Shown here in pieces: positions 18,820 to 28,143 of a stretch of 62,612 nt of DNA; the first letter of the stretch is position 1; every line of letters begins with the position of its first letter. A program made the position numbers and the translations under genes. This stretch comes from Flavobacteriales bacterium. GTDB taxonomy: Bacteria; Bacteroidota; Bacteroidia; Flavobacteriales; JANQLC01. Under the pieces are notes generated by a model. It worked only from the letters and a program-made list of their open reading frames with translations, made no database searches and was not told the origin of the DNA. The stretch covers positions 1 through 62,612 of the forward strand of contig JANQLC010000037.1 of NCBI GenBank assembly GCA_028280815.1, given 5' to 3'.

Positions 18820-19181
18820 GCCGGGTTACAGGCTTGAGAAAGCGGCGCCTCGAGAGGTTCGACCTCCGATAAGGTACCCAGATCGTGCGATCGTCCGTAT
18901 TCCAGTTTGGTTTATCGGAAAAGAGTTAAAACGAAAAATGCTGTGATTTGTCCTTTGTGGTTATTGTATATAAATTTGAAAAATGATTGCTACCCATTTG
19001 ATTTTGAATGATGGGGGATAAAAGAATAACCCATCCATTTAGGCGGGCCAAAAACAGCGCAAAAGGGCTGAACCGATTCATAGAATTCGCAAAGCCACCC
19101 GTATAAAAAATACAAACTGCAAAACTTCTATCCCGACAAAGTGGTCGCTTAGCATCTCATTGATCTATACAATCAAATGGT
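18820..19181. other. 360-bp region without a recognisable gene
   Basis: Between rpoN and the aldehyde dehydrogenase pseudogene. It is AT-richer than its surroundings in 18,900-19,150. No ORF, tRNA or strong terminator was seen. The segment TTTGTCCTTTGTGGTT at about 18,948 resembles the conserved block of repeat family B but stands alone. Confidence 0.5.
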
Positions 19182-20626
19182 ATGATAGCACGAGAGACGT
19201 TCCATCAATTAGACGCAAAAAAGTGGGCTGCCACCTCAGCTCAAAGGAAACTTCAGCTCTTGGTAGCAGTTCGCGACAATTTGAAAAGATATGCGGTGGA
19301 ATTGGCTCGCTCCGAGGGCGAGATGAAGGATGCCCTGATGGGCGAGGTGCTGTTTTCCGATCCGGAGTCTATGCTATCCACAGCCGTGCTCCTCACCAAT
19401 ACCCTTTCGGCTTGTATCCGACTGTACCGATCTTTGGCAAAGGGTAAAATGCTCAAACCGAGCGGTATTGGGTGCTGGAAATTACAGTTCCGCATTGGAA
19501 ATGGTAAAGGCCCTGTTTTTGGATAATTGTGCGGTCATTCACAAGCCCCATCATTTGAATGAGAAGACAGATGCCATTTGGGCAAGGGTATTTCAACCCT
19601 TGGTAGATTCGGGCGCATTGCGTTTCTGTGCGGCAAACCAAGGAAGAGACCTCACGCGGTTAGAAGGGCTATACAACATATACTTCACCGGCGGAACGGG
19701 AACCGCCAAAGCGATAATGGATGGTACGGACACCTCTTTAGTCTCCGAATGCGGCGGCAACAACCCCTGTATTATCGTGCCCGGAGACAGGCCTTGGACC
19801 CAGCGGGAAATGCACCACCAAGCCTTGCAACTAGCCACCGTTTCAAAACTGAACGGCGGTGCGGTCTGCGGCCGTCCTCAGACATTGATCACTTCAAAGC
19901 ATTGGCATCAGCGAGAAGCCTTCTTGGCTGAGTTGAAAAGGGCTATCGTCAGAGATACCCCGTGCCGGCACCTATTATCCCGGTTCCGATAAGGTGTTTG
20001 AAGGCTTTAAAGCCCATTATCCCGATGCCGAAGTCTTAAAACCCGAAAACGCAAAGTATAAAAGCGCCGATTATTTGTTTACAACGGGTGTAACAGCAGA
20101 TGGCTATGCCGTAAAGCATGAAGCGTTTTGCCAAATCACCGATGAAGTACCCTTAGACGTCCCTGCGAATGCCGATGATTTTTTGCCGAAGGCCGTCGCG
20201 TTTTGCAACACCCGATTACTGGGCACGCTTAGCGGCTGCATGCTGATAGATGGAAACACCAGGAAAAATCACAAACAGACGCTGGCGCAAGCCATAACCG
20301 ATATGGAATACGGGGGGATAGCGATTGACACCATGCCGCCTTTTATCTTCCTGAGCCCCTACCTGACGTGGGGCGGCAATGAAGAAGCTAAGGAGCTCGT
20401 GCCCGGAGCCGGAAATTTTGGCAACCTGCTGTGTTTTGAGAACGTCGAAAAGTCTATTCTGTACGACAAATTCACTTCGGCGGGACATACGCTGCGCAGC
20501 AATCAAAGGGCATTTGACCGCCTCTCGAGGAATATGACGCGCTACGCAATAGCCCCTACTTGGATGAATTTGACCCGATTGGTGGCCGGGGCAGTTCCCG
20601 CTGGCTTTAGTCGAAGGGATTTTTGA
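19182..20626 (+). pseudogene. Aldehyde dehydrogenase, broken by two frameshifts
   Basis: Three frames in succession encode one NAD-dependent aldehyde dehydrogenase. The segment from ATG 19182 (IARETFHQLDAKKWAATSAQ) is lost at about 19,470; the next frame carries the family core with NIYFTGGTGTAKAIM, the catalytic-glutamate region SECGGNNPCIIVPG and the catalytic-cysteine region NGGAVCGRPQTL, and is lost at about 19,965; the third runs from GTYYPGSDKVFEGFK to 20626. Both shifts look like single-base events next to short homopolymers (an extra G near GGG, a missing C near CCCC), so sequencing error is possible. Catalytic residues are intact. It resembles a roughly 570-residue Bacteroidota aldehyde dehydrogenase group; the substrate is not known. 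Confidence 0.8.
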
Positions 20627-20677
20627 ATTTTTTTGACATATAAGCGGAGACCCGGCCCGCTGACCTCATCCGTTACC

Positions 20678-20945
20678 CTAGGCGCCATCACTGTCCAAGG
20701 GGTGATTTTGTCTAAGCGCTGGATTTTGAATGGTCGTCAAAACCTCAGATCCCAGCAAAGTGACAACCCCGCAACAAACGATGAATACAGCATGCGCATC
20801 CCTTCCAAACGGGGTGCGCAGATAACAGCCGAGAACGCCTATCGAATAGATCGGTGGTAAAGGGGGATGTCCTCGTTTGTTCTTGCGGGTTAGCCGAGTT
20901 TTCTCCATGCGTTGCGCGTAAAAGAGAAGACTCAAACCGATTCCT
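20678..20945 (-). pseudogene. Decayed copy of the membrane-protein gene at 23,928-24,359
   Basis: The minus-strand reading contains LLFYAQRMEKTRLTRKNKRG, IYSIGVLGCY and FGRDAHAV followed by CCGVVTL, matching LFYTQLMEKTRLIRSNKW, IYSIDVLSYY, FVRDAHAV and IYYGVVTL of the intact gene in the same order. DNA similarity is around 75% by eye. The N-terminal 50 or so residues are missing and about 20 residues between AHAV and GVVTL are deleted. The two copies lie on the same strand on either side of the TonB receptor. Confidence 0.7.
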
Positions 20946-21186
20946 TTAACTCAGCTCGTGTGGCCCCCTTCGTCGAAAAGGGCTGCTGAACCCCATCCCG
21001 TGAACGCACTGTAACTTTGCCGAGCGATCGGTCACGGGTAAATACATTGTGTGTGATTTTGTGCTTCATTTGACAGCTGTACACCCCCTGGGGCTAAAAA
21101 TTATATGTCCATCCGATTTGTTAACGATGGCTTAACCTTGATCAGCTTGAGATGGGTGATATTTGTCGTGAATTAAGTTCACAGAT
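20946..21186. other. Upstream region of the TonB receptor
   Basis: A TAACTTTG element is present at 21012-21019 and a weaker ATATTTG at about 21,158-21,164, 23 bp before the receptor start. No Fur-like palindrome was recognised. There is no coding sequence. Confidence 0.4.
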
Positions 21187-23895
21187 ATGAGAGATGTATC
21201 AAAGGGTTTTTTAGCCACTTTTTCTTTTTTGTTCACAGCGTCTGCCGTTATGGCACAAGGCGTTATCAGTGGAACGGTGGTAGACGAAACCGACAACGGG
21301 CCTTTGCCAGGCGCCAGTGTCGTTGTAGAAGGAACACAAACCGGCACGATGACGGATTCCAACGGTCGGTTTCGCCTGCGAACGGATCGAGATAGTGGCG
21401 CACTGACCATCGGCTTTGTCGGCTACGATACCCAAAGGGTTCGCTTTTCCACCTCAGGTGGCACAACCTATGTGGGCTTGATCGCCTTGCATCCCCTTGC
21501 AGTTGCTTTGAAAGAGGTGGTAGTCGTCGGGCACGGCGTAATCGATATGGCGGATGAGCGCAAAACACCGGTTGCCGTCTCTACGGTAACCGCTGTCCAG
21601 ATGCAAGAAGCCTCGGCCAACGCCTCATTTCCGACTCTCTTGGCCGAGACGCCTTCCATTTACGTGAACGGCGGTGGCGGGGGTCAAGGTGATGCCCAAA
21701 TTTACGTCCGCGGTTTTGACCAAGTAAACACAGCCGTTTTGGTCAACGGACAACCCGTAAACGGCATGGAGGATGGGAAGGTGTATTGGTCGAATTGGAG
21801 TGGCATTCGCGATGTGGCCTCGTCCGTTCAAGTGCAGCGCGGATTGGGGGCCTCCAAACTCGCCATTTCTTCTGTCGGAGGGTCTATCAATATCGTGACC
21901 AAAGCGACGGAGAAAAAGGAGGGCGGGTCGCTGCGCTACGATATGGGAAACGACGAGCTGCAAAAGATGACCGCGAGTTACAGCTCTGGATTAAATGAAA
22001 GGGGCTGGGGATTTTCAACGCTTATCTCCCGTGTACAGGGCGATGGTTATTTCGATGGAACCCGATTTAAATCTTTCGCCTATTTTTTATCCGTAGGTTA
22101 TAAACCCAGCGCTGAACACCAGTTCAATTTCATGATTTTTGGGGATGCTCAGCAGCACGACCAAAACTTTACACAACCCATAGGGACACTGTTGAAGTAC
22201 GGGCGAAAACACAATGGGAATTACGGCTACTGGAACGGGCGGTATCTCACCGAAAGGCGAAACTTTTACAACAAGCCGGTGGCCAACTTCAACTGGGATT
22301 GGAACATCGATAAAAATTTCAGCCTATCCAACGTTTTATACGCCTCCTGGGGCCGTGGTGGCGGTACGGGACCCTATGGGGCATATGCGCTGAGAGATGC
22401 CGAAACAGGTCTTAAAGATTGGGACGCTACGGTTGAGAGAAACCGGAAAATAGCCCCTACTGCGATAAGCGGTAGGGACTACATCATCGGAGATAAAAAA
22501 AGCCATGCGTATCTCCTTCGATCTTCGATTAACTGCCACGATTGGTATGGCTTGCTCTCTAGCTTAAACTATGGCGATGCGAACTGGTCGATCAACGGTG
22601 GGGTGGACTTAAGGGCCTATACGGGATACCACTTTCGAGCTGTAAAGGACTTTTTGGGTTTGGATGCTTGGCGTGAAAGCACGGCCGCCCGTCCCGATGG
22701 ATTCTATGTGTTTCAGACCTACAAATCCAATGCATTTGATACGCGTGTAAGGGCTACCGATCGGATTAACTACGATTACAAAGAACAGATCAATTACGGC
22801 GGTTTGTTCGGCCAGGCGGAGTACAGCAACGGTGTTTTCTCTGCTTTTGTCCAAGCTGCAGGCTCCAATCAAAGCTATGCGAGATGGGATTACGCCAACT
22901 ACCTAACCCCCGATGCGCAAAAATCCGATCGGCTAGACCATTGGGGCTATGACCTGAAAGGGGGCTTGAACCTTAAGCTGGCCAGCCCACACAGCGTATT
23001 TGCCAACGTCGGCTATTATTCCCGTCAACCCTTTCAAGACAACCTGTTCTTGAACTACAGAAACGATGTCAACCCCTTGGCTAAAAATGAAAAGATCAGT
23101 GGCATGGAGTTGGGCTATCGATTTAAAAGCCGCTATTTTAGAGCGCATGCAAACCTATACAACACGACTTGGGAAGACCGAACCATCACCAAGTGGTCTC
23201 ACCTCGATCAAAGGGTTCAATCGGCGGATGGCTCGATAAAAAAGACCGAGGTGCTGACCAACCAATCGGGAATCGGCCAGACCCATAGGGGTGCAGAGTT
23301 CGACTTCAGGGCTTATCCCAGGCGGGGCCTAAGCCTCAATGGGTTTTTCTCATATGGCCATTGGAAGTACGATAAAAATGTGCAGAGCCAGACCTTTGAT
23401 GCGGATTTAAAGCCGGTAAAACTGGTTGACAAACAAGATGAGGTAATCAGTGACAACATCCTTTACTTAAAGGGAAAAAAAGCGCCCAACGCCGCCCAAC
23501 TCAGCTTGGGGATGGGGCTTGACTACAACATCTTCAAGGGACTGCACGCCTTGGCCAACTGGCGGTACTACGGGAAGCTGTACGCCGATTACAGTCCTTC
23601 CGATTTCCTCGGCGCAGACCACAGGGATAAGGCGCAGATCGAATTGCCCGACTACAATCTATTAGATGCCGCCTTGTACTACGACTTCCATTTGGAAGGG
23701 GGAAAGTCTTTGCGGCTTCAATTCAACGTGGACAACGTATGGGACGCCTCTTATTTCTCGAAGATGTCGGATAACAATCCTGTGGGAACCACCGATAAGG
23801 AAGCGGTTACCACATACAAGGGGATAGATGTGAGCAACCGCGTATATTGGGGCCTGGGCCGCACCTGGAGTGCAGGCCTGTCCCTTCGGTTTTAA
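21187..23895 (+). CDS. TonB-dependent outer-membrane receptor
   Basis: 902 aa. Signal peptide of about 23 residues ending AVMAQ; a carboxypeptidase-regulatory-like domain (about 25-105; GVISGTVVDETDNGPLPGAS, MTDSNGRFRLRT); a plug domain (about 115-240; TPSIYVNGGGGGQGDAQIYV, LVNGQPVNGMEDG, SVGGSINIVTK); then a beta-barrel with alternating aromatic strands, ending with the outer-membrane signal pattern SAGLSLRF (terminal Phe). These receptors import iron complexes, vitamins or glycans using TonB energy. There is no SusD partner or transport gene beside it, so the ligand cannot be inferred; the barrel is not of the roughly 1000-residue SusC length. It is flanked by an intact and a decayed copy of one small membrane gene. 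Confidence 0.9.
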   Translation: MRDVSKGFLATFSFLFTASAVMAQGVISGTVVDETDNGPLPGASVVVEGTQTGTMTDSNGRFRLRTDRDSGALTIGFVGYDTQRVRFSTSGGTTYVGLIALHPLAVALKEVVVVGHGVIDMADERKTPVAVSTVTAVQMQEASANASFPTLLAETPSIYVNGGGGGQGDAQIYVRGFDQVNTAVLVNGQPVNGMEDGKVYWSNWSGIRDVASSVQVQRGLGASKLAISSVGGSINIVTKATEKKEGGSLRYDMGNDELQKMTASYSSGLNERGWGFSTLISRVQGDGYFDGTRFKSFAYFLSVGYKPSAEHQFNFMIFGDAQQHDQNFTQPIGTLLKYGRKHNGNYGYWNGRYLTERRNFYNKPVANFNWDWNIDKNFSLSNVLYASWGRGGGTGPYGAYALRDAETGLKDWDATVERNRKIAPTAISGRDYIIGDKKSHAYLLRSSINCHDWYGLLSSLNYGDANWSINGGVDLRAYTGYHFRAVKDFLGLDAWRESTAARPDGFYVFQTYKSNAFDTRVRATDRINYDYKEQINYGGLFGQAEYSNGVFSAFVQAAGSNQSYARWDYANYLTPDAQKSDRLDHWGYDLKGGLNLKLASPHSVFANVGYYSRQPFQDNLFLNYRNDVNPLAKNEKISGMELGYRFKSRYFRAHANLYNTTWEDRTITKWSHLDQRVQSADGSIKKTEVLTNQSGIGQTHRGAEFDFRAYPRRGLSLNGFFSYGHWKYDKNVQSQTFDADLKPVKLVDKQDEVISDNILYLKGKKAPNAAQLSLGMGLDYNIFKGLHALANWRYYGKLYADYSPSDFLGADHRDKAQIELPDYNLLDAALYYDFHLEGGKSLRLQFNVDNVWDASYFSKMSDNNPVGTTDKEAVTTYKGIDVSNRVYWGLGRTWSAGLSLRF

Positions 23896-23927
23896 CGCGG
23901 CGATTTTTGTCTGAGTCTTCGATAGGG

Positions 23928-24359
23928 TCAAACCCTCGAATCCCCGCTGGGAAGGCCCTTTGCATGGATTTTCCGCAGCGTGACCACCCCGTAGTAGATG
24001 ATAAATGCGGCGAAGAGCCAGACAAATGTTTGGATCGCGATGTTCTCGCTCGACCTGACGGCATGTGCATCCCTTACGAACAAGGTAACTGAGTAGTAGC
24101 TGAGCACATCTATCGAATAGATCAGTAACAAAAGGGGGAGCACCCATTTGTTGCTGCGTATCAGTCGCGTTTTCTCCATGAGTTGCGTGTAGAAAAGGAA
24201 ACTCAAACCGATGTGGGAAAAGACGCATCCAAAATCTATAGTGTGAAAAAATGGATTGCTGACGTTGGGTACATAGACCGCTTTATATAGAAACAATACG
24301 CTGATCACCATGCTGCAAATGAGTGCAGTGAGCCATATACCTTTTCGCTGTGGGATCAT
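23928..24359 (-). CDS. Small four-helix membrane protein (possibly DUF4293-like)
   Basis: 143 aa with about four membrane helices (approx. 8-28, 45-62, 74-95, 112-130). The N-terminus MIPQRKGIWLTALICSMVIS and the basic loop MEKTRLIRSNKW between helices 2 and 3 resemble the small Bacteroidota DUF4293 family, but the match is loose. Function unknown. Convergent with the TonB receptor (33 bp between the stops). A decayed paralogue lies upstream of that receptor, so this pair may mark an old duplication. Confidence 0.6.
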   Translation of the reverse strand: MIPQRKGIWLTALICSMVISVLFLYKAVYVPNVSNPFFHTIDFGCVFSHIGLSFLFYTQLMEKTRLIRSNKWVLPLLLLIYSIDVLSYYSVTLFVRDAHAVRSSENIAIQTFVWLFAAFIIYYGVVTLRKIHAKGLPSGDSRV

Positions 24360-24407
24360 GTAATCTGATTTTAAATCGGGATGCTTAAAAGCTAATCTAA
24401 GCGCAAC

Positions 24408-25082
24408 CTATGGGCAAGAACCGAATAGAGCCGCATACGACAAGAGCTTGCCTACTACAGCCGCTTCGCAACCCAAACCGCCGTTTCGACGCAGGTTAAA
24501 AGTCCTACGGTTGCTGCCGCATTTCCCGCAATGGATACAGCACACCAAATACTGAAATCTTCCGCTATTTTCAATACTTTTACGCAACCAATCACAGGCC
24601 CAATCCACATAGGTCTTCATGAAAAATATATCATCGATTAGGAGTTGCTTTTCTTCAATTGAAATACCGGAATTCCCGATTTTGTAATCTAAATCTGTCA
24701 AGTGTTTTTTATATGATTCCTTCGAAGAGAAGGATCTCATTTCCATTATTTCAGAAGAAAAAGATTGGAATGTAGAACTATAGGAGTTAATCTGATTTAA
24801 ACTGTTCTTTGTCTTGGAGTCCTCTCCCCCTATCGGTAAACTTGGGAGTTTATCAATATTATTATTCGGATGAACACTTCCTGCTATCGATTCTTTTTTC
24901 ATCAATTCGTCAAACCATGCGATTAATCTACTTATCTTCGCCTTATTTGGCTTCAGTATTTTAACCTCTTCGTTCTTTTTAACAGAATCTATCATTGAGA
25001 GCGTCTCATCTCCGTTACAACTCCAAAAGTTGCTCGACAGCAATAGAACAGCCAATAGGCCCAGCTTACCCGTTCTTTTCAT
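24408..25082 (-). CDS. Predicted lipoprotein of unknown function, possible C-terminal frameshift
   Basis: About 224 aa from ATG 25082, chosen because it gives a clean lipoprotein signal (KRTGKLGLLAVLLLSSN with the lipobox ending in SC); an ATG at 25124 adds 14 residues. The middle is polar and Ser/Asn-rich, and AT-rich relative to neighbours. In the final 40 codons the annotated frame becomes Cys/Arg-rich (CCIHCGKCGSNRRTFNLRRN), whereas the +1 frame reads DFSIWCAVSIAGNAAATVGL and ends TAVWVAKRL at 24455, a far more protein-like small-residue helix. A frameshift near 24,570 is likely. No function assigned. Confidence 0.6.
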   Translation of the reverse strand: MKRTGKLGLLAVLLLSSNFWSCNGDETLSMIDSVKKNEEVKILKPNKAKISRLIAWFDELMKKESIAGSVHPNNNIDKLPSLPIGGEDSKTKNSLNQINSYSSTFQSFSSEIMEMRSFSSKESYKKHLTDLDYKIGNSGISIEEKQLLIDDIFFMKTYVDWACDWLRKSIENSGRFQYLVCCIHCGKCGSNRRTFNLRRNGGLGCEAAVVGKLLSYAALFGSCP

Positions 25083-25354
25083 TCTACCGAATGAATTCAC
25101 TACATTTTCTCTTATCTGTTCCATGGTACTTAGTTTGAGATGTACAAACGCAAATCATAAGGCAAAAATGGATTAAAACGATCACCGCTGATTGTCGTGT
25201 GGTCCGATGGTCGGTTTCAATAGACCGGCGACTCGTCAAGGCTTGTGATTTCCTTTGATCGCCTCGCTACGCACTGCTGAACCCATTACCCGCGGGCTGT
25301 TGTATCTCTTAGACAACGGTCATAAGGCGATTTGGCTCAGATGGTCTGAAATGC

Positions 25355-25579
25355 CTACCGAAATCTGATGGGCCTGTCCGTCACAGGTGAAGGGCGAATA
25401 ACGCGCTTTTTATCGAGAATTTTGATCAGTAGCCGGCTCATCCGGAGTTGGGGGAACCGCCATTCCAATAAAAGATGTACAAAACCGATGGTCAGACCGA
25501 TTTTACTCGATAGGTAAAAGGATAGAATAAGGAGAAACAGCAATACCCGCCACACTTCTTTGGATAGACTTTTCATCAT
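25355..25579 (-). CDS. Small membrane protein, unknown
   Basis: About 74 aa from ATG 25579 (MMKSLSKEVWRVLLFLLILS). One or two hydrophobic helices (about 10-45) followed by a basic tail. The upstream in-frame extension to 25648 overlaps the preceding lipoprotein gene and is unlikely to be used. It sits 20 bp after that gene on the same strand and could be co-transcribed with it. No family recognised. Confidence 0.45.
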   Translation of the reverse strand: MMKSLSKEVWRVLLFLLILSFYLSSKIGLTIGFVHLLLEWRFPQLRMSRLLIKILDKKRVIRPSPVTDRPIRFR

Positions 25580-25599
25580 ATCTCGTTTTATTGATGGGG

Positions 25600-26067
25600 T
25601 CAATCTGCAGATTTGTACCAGTAAGCGAGCATAACAGCTGCGGAACAAGCGTCATCAATTCCCCATGGGTATTTATCACATTCTGCTAACACCGCATCTC
25701 GTATTTTTAAGAGTTTTTCACAATCGACTTTTTCCGGGTTAGCATTCACCGGTATTTTATCGACCTTTTGCAGTGCGGTTACATCTAAATCTTTAGATAT
25801 ATTTAAGATTCGCAACATTTTCAGTATGGACTGCTCATCCAGCTAGTCTCTCGCTGCCTTTTTTAAAAAGCGGTCTACGAAAGCGCGGTTTTTCTCCATA
25901 CTCATTTCAACCGCACTGATGAATTTATCGAAGTTCTGTGCAGTTAACTTAACTATTGGGTTCTGTTCTGCAGCTTGACTATTTCCGCTAAGCGATCCGG
26001 AATCGGAACAGGATAAGCACGACAACACCGAGAACGCCAATAAAAATGTCGTATTTTTCACCGTCAC
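25600..26067 (-). pseudogene. Small lipoprotein gene interrupted by an in-frame TAG
   Basis: ATG 26067 begins a lipoprotein signal (NTTFLLAFSVLSCLSC) followed by a helical domain that stops at the TAG at 25843-25845, after 74 codons. The same frame continues without a break as LDEQSILKMLRILNISKDLD and onwards to 25600, another 80 codons of protein-like sequence ending in AVMLAYWYKSAD. Removal of the single stop gives about 155 residues. One substitution (for example CAG or GAG to TAG) explains it. Stop-codon recoding is unlikely, since TAG ends other intact genes here. Function unknown. Confidence 0.65.
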
Positions 26068-26250
26068 AATCCATTTGGAATGAGTCTACAGCCGTATATA
26101 TGACAGATGCAAGTTAACACCTTAAATATAAGGTGTCAAGTTTATGTTGAGGTTTAACTAAATCTTAACCTTTTTAGCCGGGCACTGAAGTCCCAGGAAC
26201 AAGGGCAGCGCCATTGCGGCTCAGCGGGTTGTAAATGGCTACCAGAACCT

Positions 26251-26258
26251 TATATTTG
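26251..26258 (+). promoter_or_regulatory. -7 promoter element of the cytochrome-b-like gene
   Basis: TATATTTG fits TAnnTTTG and lies 26 bp before ATG 26285. No clear -33 TTTG at the expected spacing. Confidence 0.5.
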
Positions 26259-26284
26259 CCCGGCAGTCACAGCTCAATACAGTT

Positions 26285-26725
26285 ATGTATAATTTTGTGC
26301 GTCACCTACACAGCGGTTGGGCCTATGGGGTCGTATTGCTAACCCTTGTGGGATTCGCTTATTTTTTGGTGCAATTCTTCCGCAAAAATCCTCTGTCCGG
26401 CACGGCGAGAAAGGTAGCATTGCTCAGCATGACAGCCGTGCACATTCAGTTTTTGATCGGCTTGATCCTATACGCGCTTTCCACGGTTGTGCGCAGTGCC
26501 TTTCAGCATTTTGGCGCGGCGATGAAAGACCGTGAATTGCGATTGATCGCCGTAGAACATCCCTTGGCGATGTTAACGGCTGCTGTATTCGTGACGATTG
26601 CTTACCGAATCGTCAAGAAAAAGATCCAGCGAAGCAAACCCGTGGGCATGGGCGCAGTCGTGCTGTTCTTACTGACTTTTCTCATCATCCTCGGCCGCAT
26701 ACCCTGGGCGCAGTGGTTTTCGTAA
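26285..26725 (+). CDS. Four-helix membrane protein of the Bacteroidota cytochrome-b-like family
   Basis: 146 aa with four membrane helices. Conserved family features: HLHSGWAYGVVLLTL in helix 1, MTAVHIQFLIGLILYALS in helix 2, VEHPLAMLTAAVFVTIAYR in helix 3 and FLLTFLIILGRIPWAQW in helix 4. Regularly placed His residues (in LHSGW, VHIQF and EHPLAM) are consistent with haem binding, hence the cytochrome B label often given to relatives, but no function has been shown. It is monocistronic. Confidence 0.7.
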   Translation: MYNFVRHLHSGWAYGVVLLTLVGFAYFLVQFFRKNPLSGTARKVALLSMTAVHIQFLIGLILYALSTVVRSAFQHFGAAMKDRELRLIAVEHPLAMLTAAVFVTIAYRIVKKKIQRSKPVGMGAVVLFLLTFLIILGRIPWAQWFS

Positions 26726-26806
26726 TGCCCATACGGCCCGAGCAGCTCCCTTTCGTTCCACTACTGCCTGAGCCGATGACTGAATCAATCTACATGCAGT
26801 CCTGTT

Positions 26807-28003
26807 CTAAGTCTGCTGTGCCCGCTCAATCAGGTATAGGTATACGGGCAGGTGATCCGAATATCCCCCTTGGTAGCGCCCGCGTACATAGGTGCGATAG
26901 GGATAGCCTTTAAAAGCACCCGCGGGCGTTCTCAGGTATTTTTTGTCAAATATGGCCGCCTTGTAAAACCGGTAGCTGCTGTAATCCCTGCCCAACAGTT
27001 CGGGACTCGTAATCATTTGGTCGAATAGATACCAGCTGTCGCGCCAGGCTAGGGTGCCCAAACCGCGTCGATGCATGACTGCCATAGGGTTGTGCAATTG
27101 GTCGCTTCGGCGGGCGAGCCGTTTCTTACCTATGGCACCCAGGCCTTGGGTTAGGCTGCGGTCGCTGGGGTCGTCATTGAAATCGCCCATGATGATGATT
27201 TTGGGATCGGGGTCTAACAGCTCGATATCCGGGACGATGCGTTTACGGATCAGCACGGCTGCGCTCATCCGAAACGGCCGGCTGCGCGCCTCCCCACCGT
27301 AGCGGCTGGGCCAGTGGTTGACGATTAAATAGAGCGTTTCACCATCTAACTCACCGCGTACCAAGAGTATGTCGCGCGTGTACTTCCGCCTTTTCTTTTC
27401 ATCGAACAGATAAAGGGTATAGGGCTTTGTGAATGTGGGCACAAACCGGCTCTTCTGGTAGAGCAGGGCGACGTCGATCCCACGGGGGTCGAAGGAGTTA
27501 AAGTGGATTTTCTCATAGCGATAGGGTGCCAAGGCTTTCGCGTGGATCAAATCGTTCAACACATTTTCGTTTTCAACCTCAGCCAATCCGATGAGCACCG
27601 GTGCCATATGGGTCAGATCGCGACCGATGGCCGCGAGGGTTTGGGATAGGTGGTCGATTTTTTGCGCATAGCGCGCAGCCGTGTATCGATACTTGCCCGA
27701 AGGCGTAAAATCCAAATCCATCACCCGGCGCAACGCTTTCTTCCCCTTTAAGTTTTTAAAGGAATAGGCCTTTTTCAAAAAGGGCGTCCGCTTTGCCAAG
27801 GCACTTTGGGCTGGAATACTCCGGTGAAAAAAGGGATCCCCCGGCCTTTTCGTGCCATCGATATAGTCCACCGAAGGGACGGTGTCAAATAGGTTTTCCA
27901 CATTGTAAAAGGCGACTGTAACCACCCGATAATTCTGTTTTTGTGAAAAACCGAGGCAGACAAAAAACAATGAACAGAGCAGGGAAAACAACCGCTTTTT
28001 CAT
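26807..28003 (-). CDS. Secreted endonuclease/exonuclease/phosphatase family protein
   Basis: About 398 aa from ATG 28003 (MKKRLFSLLCSLFFVCLGFS, a clear signal peptide); an ATG five codons upstream would weaken the signal. EEP-fold motifs: VAFYNVENLFDTV (first metal-ligand region), LIGLAEVENENVLNDL (catalytic Glu), YLIVNHWPSRYGG, IIMGDFNDDPSDRSL (catalytic Asp and Asn) and YSDHLPVYLYL (terminal Asp-His pair). All catalytic blocks are present. It probably cleaves nucleic acid or phosphodiesters in the periplasm or outside the cell. It is divergent from the second TonB receptor. Confidence 0.88.
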   Translation of the reverse strand: MKKRLFSLLCSLFFVCLGFSQKQNYRVVTVAFYNVENLFDTVPSVDYIDGTKRPGDPFFHRSIPAQSALAKRTPFLKKAYSFKNLKGKKALRRVMDLDFTPSGKYRYTAARYAQKIDHLSQTLAAIGRDLTHMAPVLIGLAEVENENVLNDLIHAKALAPYRYEKIHFNSFDPRGIDVALLYQKSRFVPTFTKPYTLYLFDEKKRRKYTRDILLVRGELDGETLYLIVNHWPSRYGGEARSRPFRMSAAVLIRKRIVPDIELLDPDPKIIIMGDFNDDPSDRSLTQGLGAIGKKRLARRSDQLHNPMAVMHRRGLGTLAWRDSWYLFDQMITSPELLGRDYSSYRFYKAAIFDKKYLRTPAGAFKGYPYRTYVRGRYQGGYSDHLPVYLYLIERAQQT

Positions 28004-28143
28004 CGTGCAGGCTTTCAAATGCTAAGTTTCTGTTGAAATACGACGGGTTTATCGTCGCCAGTCGGTAAAGTTAAGCACAAAATTTGTGAGATAAAAAGTC
28101 TATATTTACCCTAGCGTTGTAGGGCTTGAAACGTCACAAACCC

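Noticed and set aside
21187-23895. SusC/SusD polysaccharide utilisation locus
   Set aside because: No SusD-like lipoprotein, glycoside hydrolase or SusC-length barrel is next to either TonB receptor.
25843-25845. TAG recoding (pyrrolysine or suppressor tRNA)
   Set aside because: TAG ends other intact genes in this window, for example the S24 repressor, and only one interrupted gene shows the pattern.
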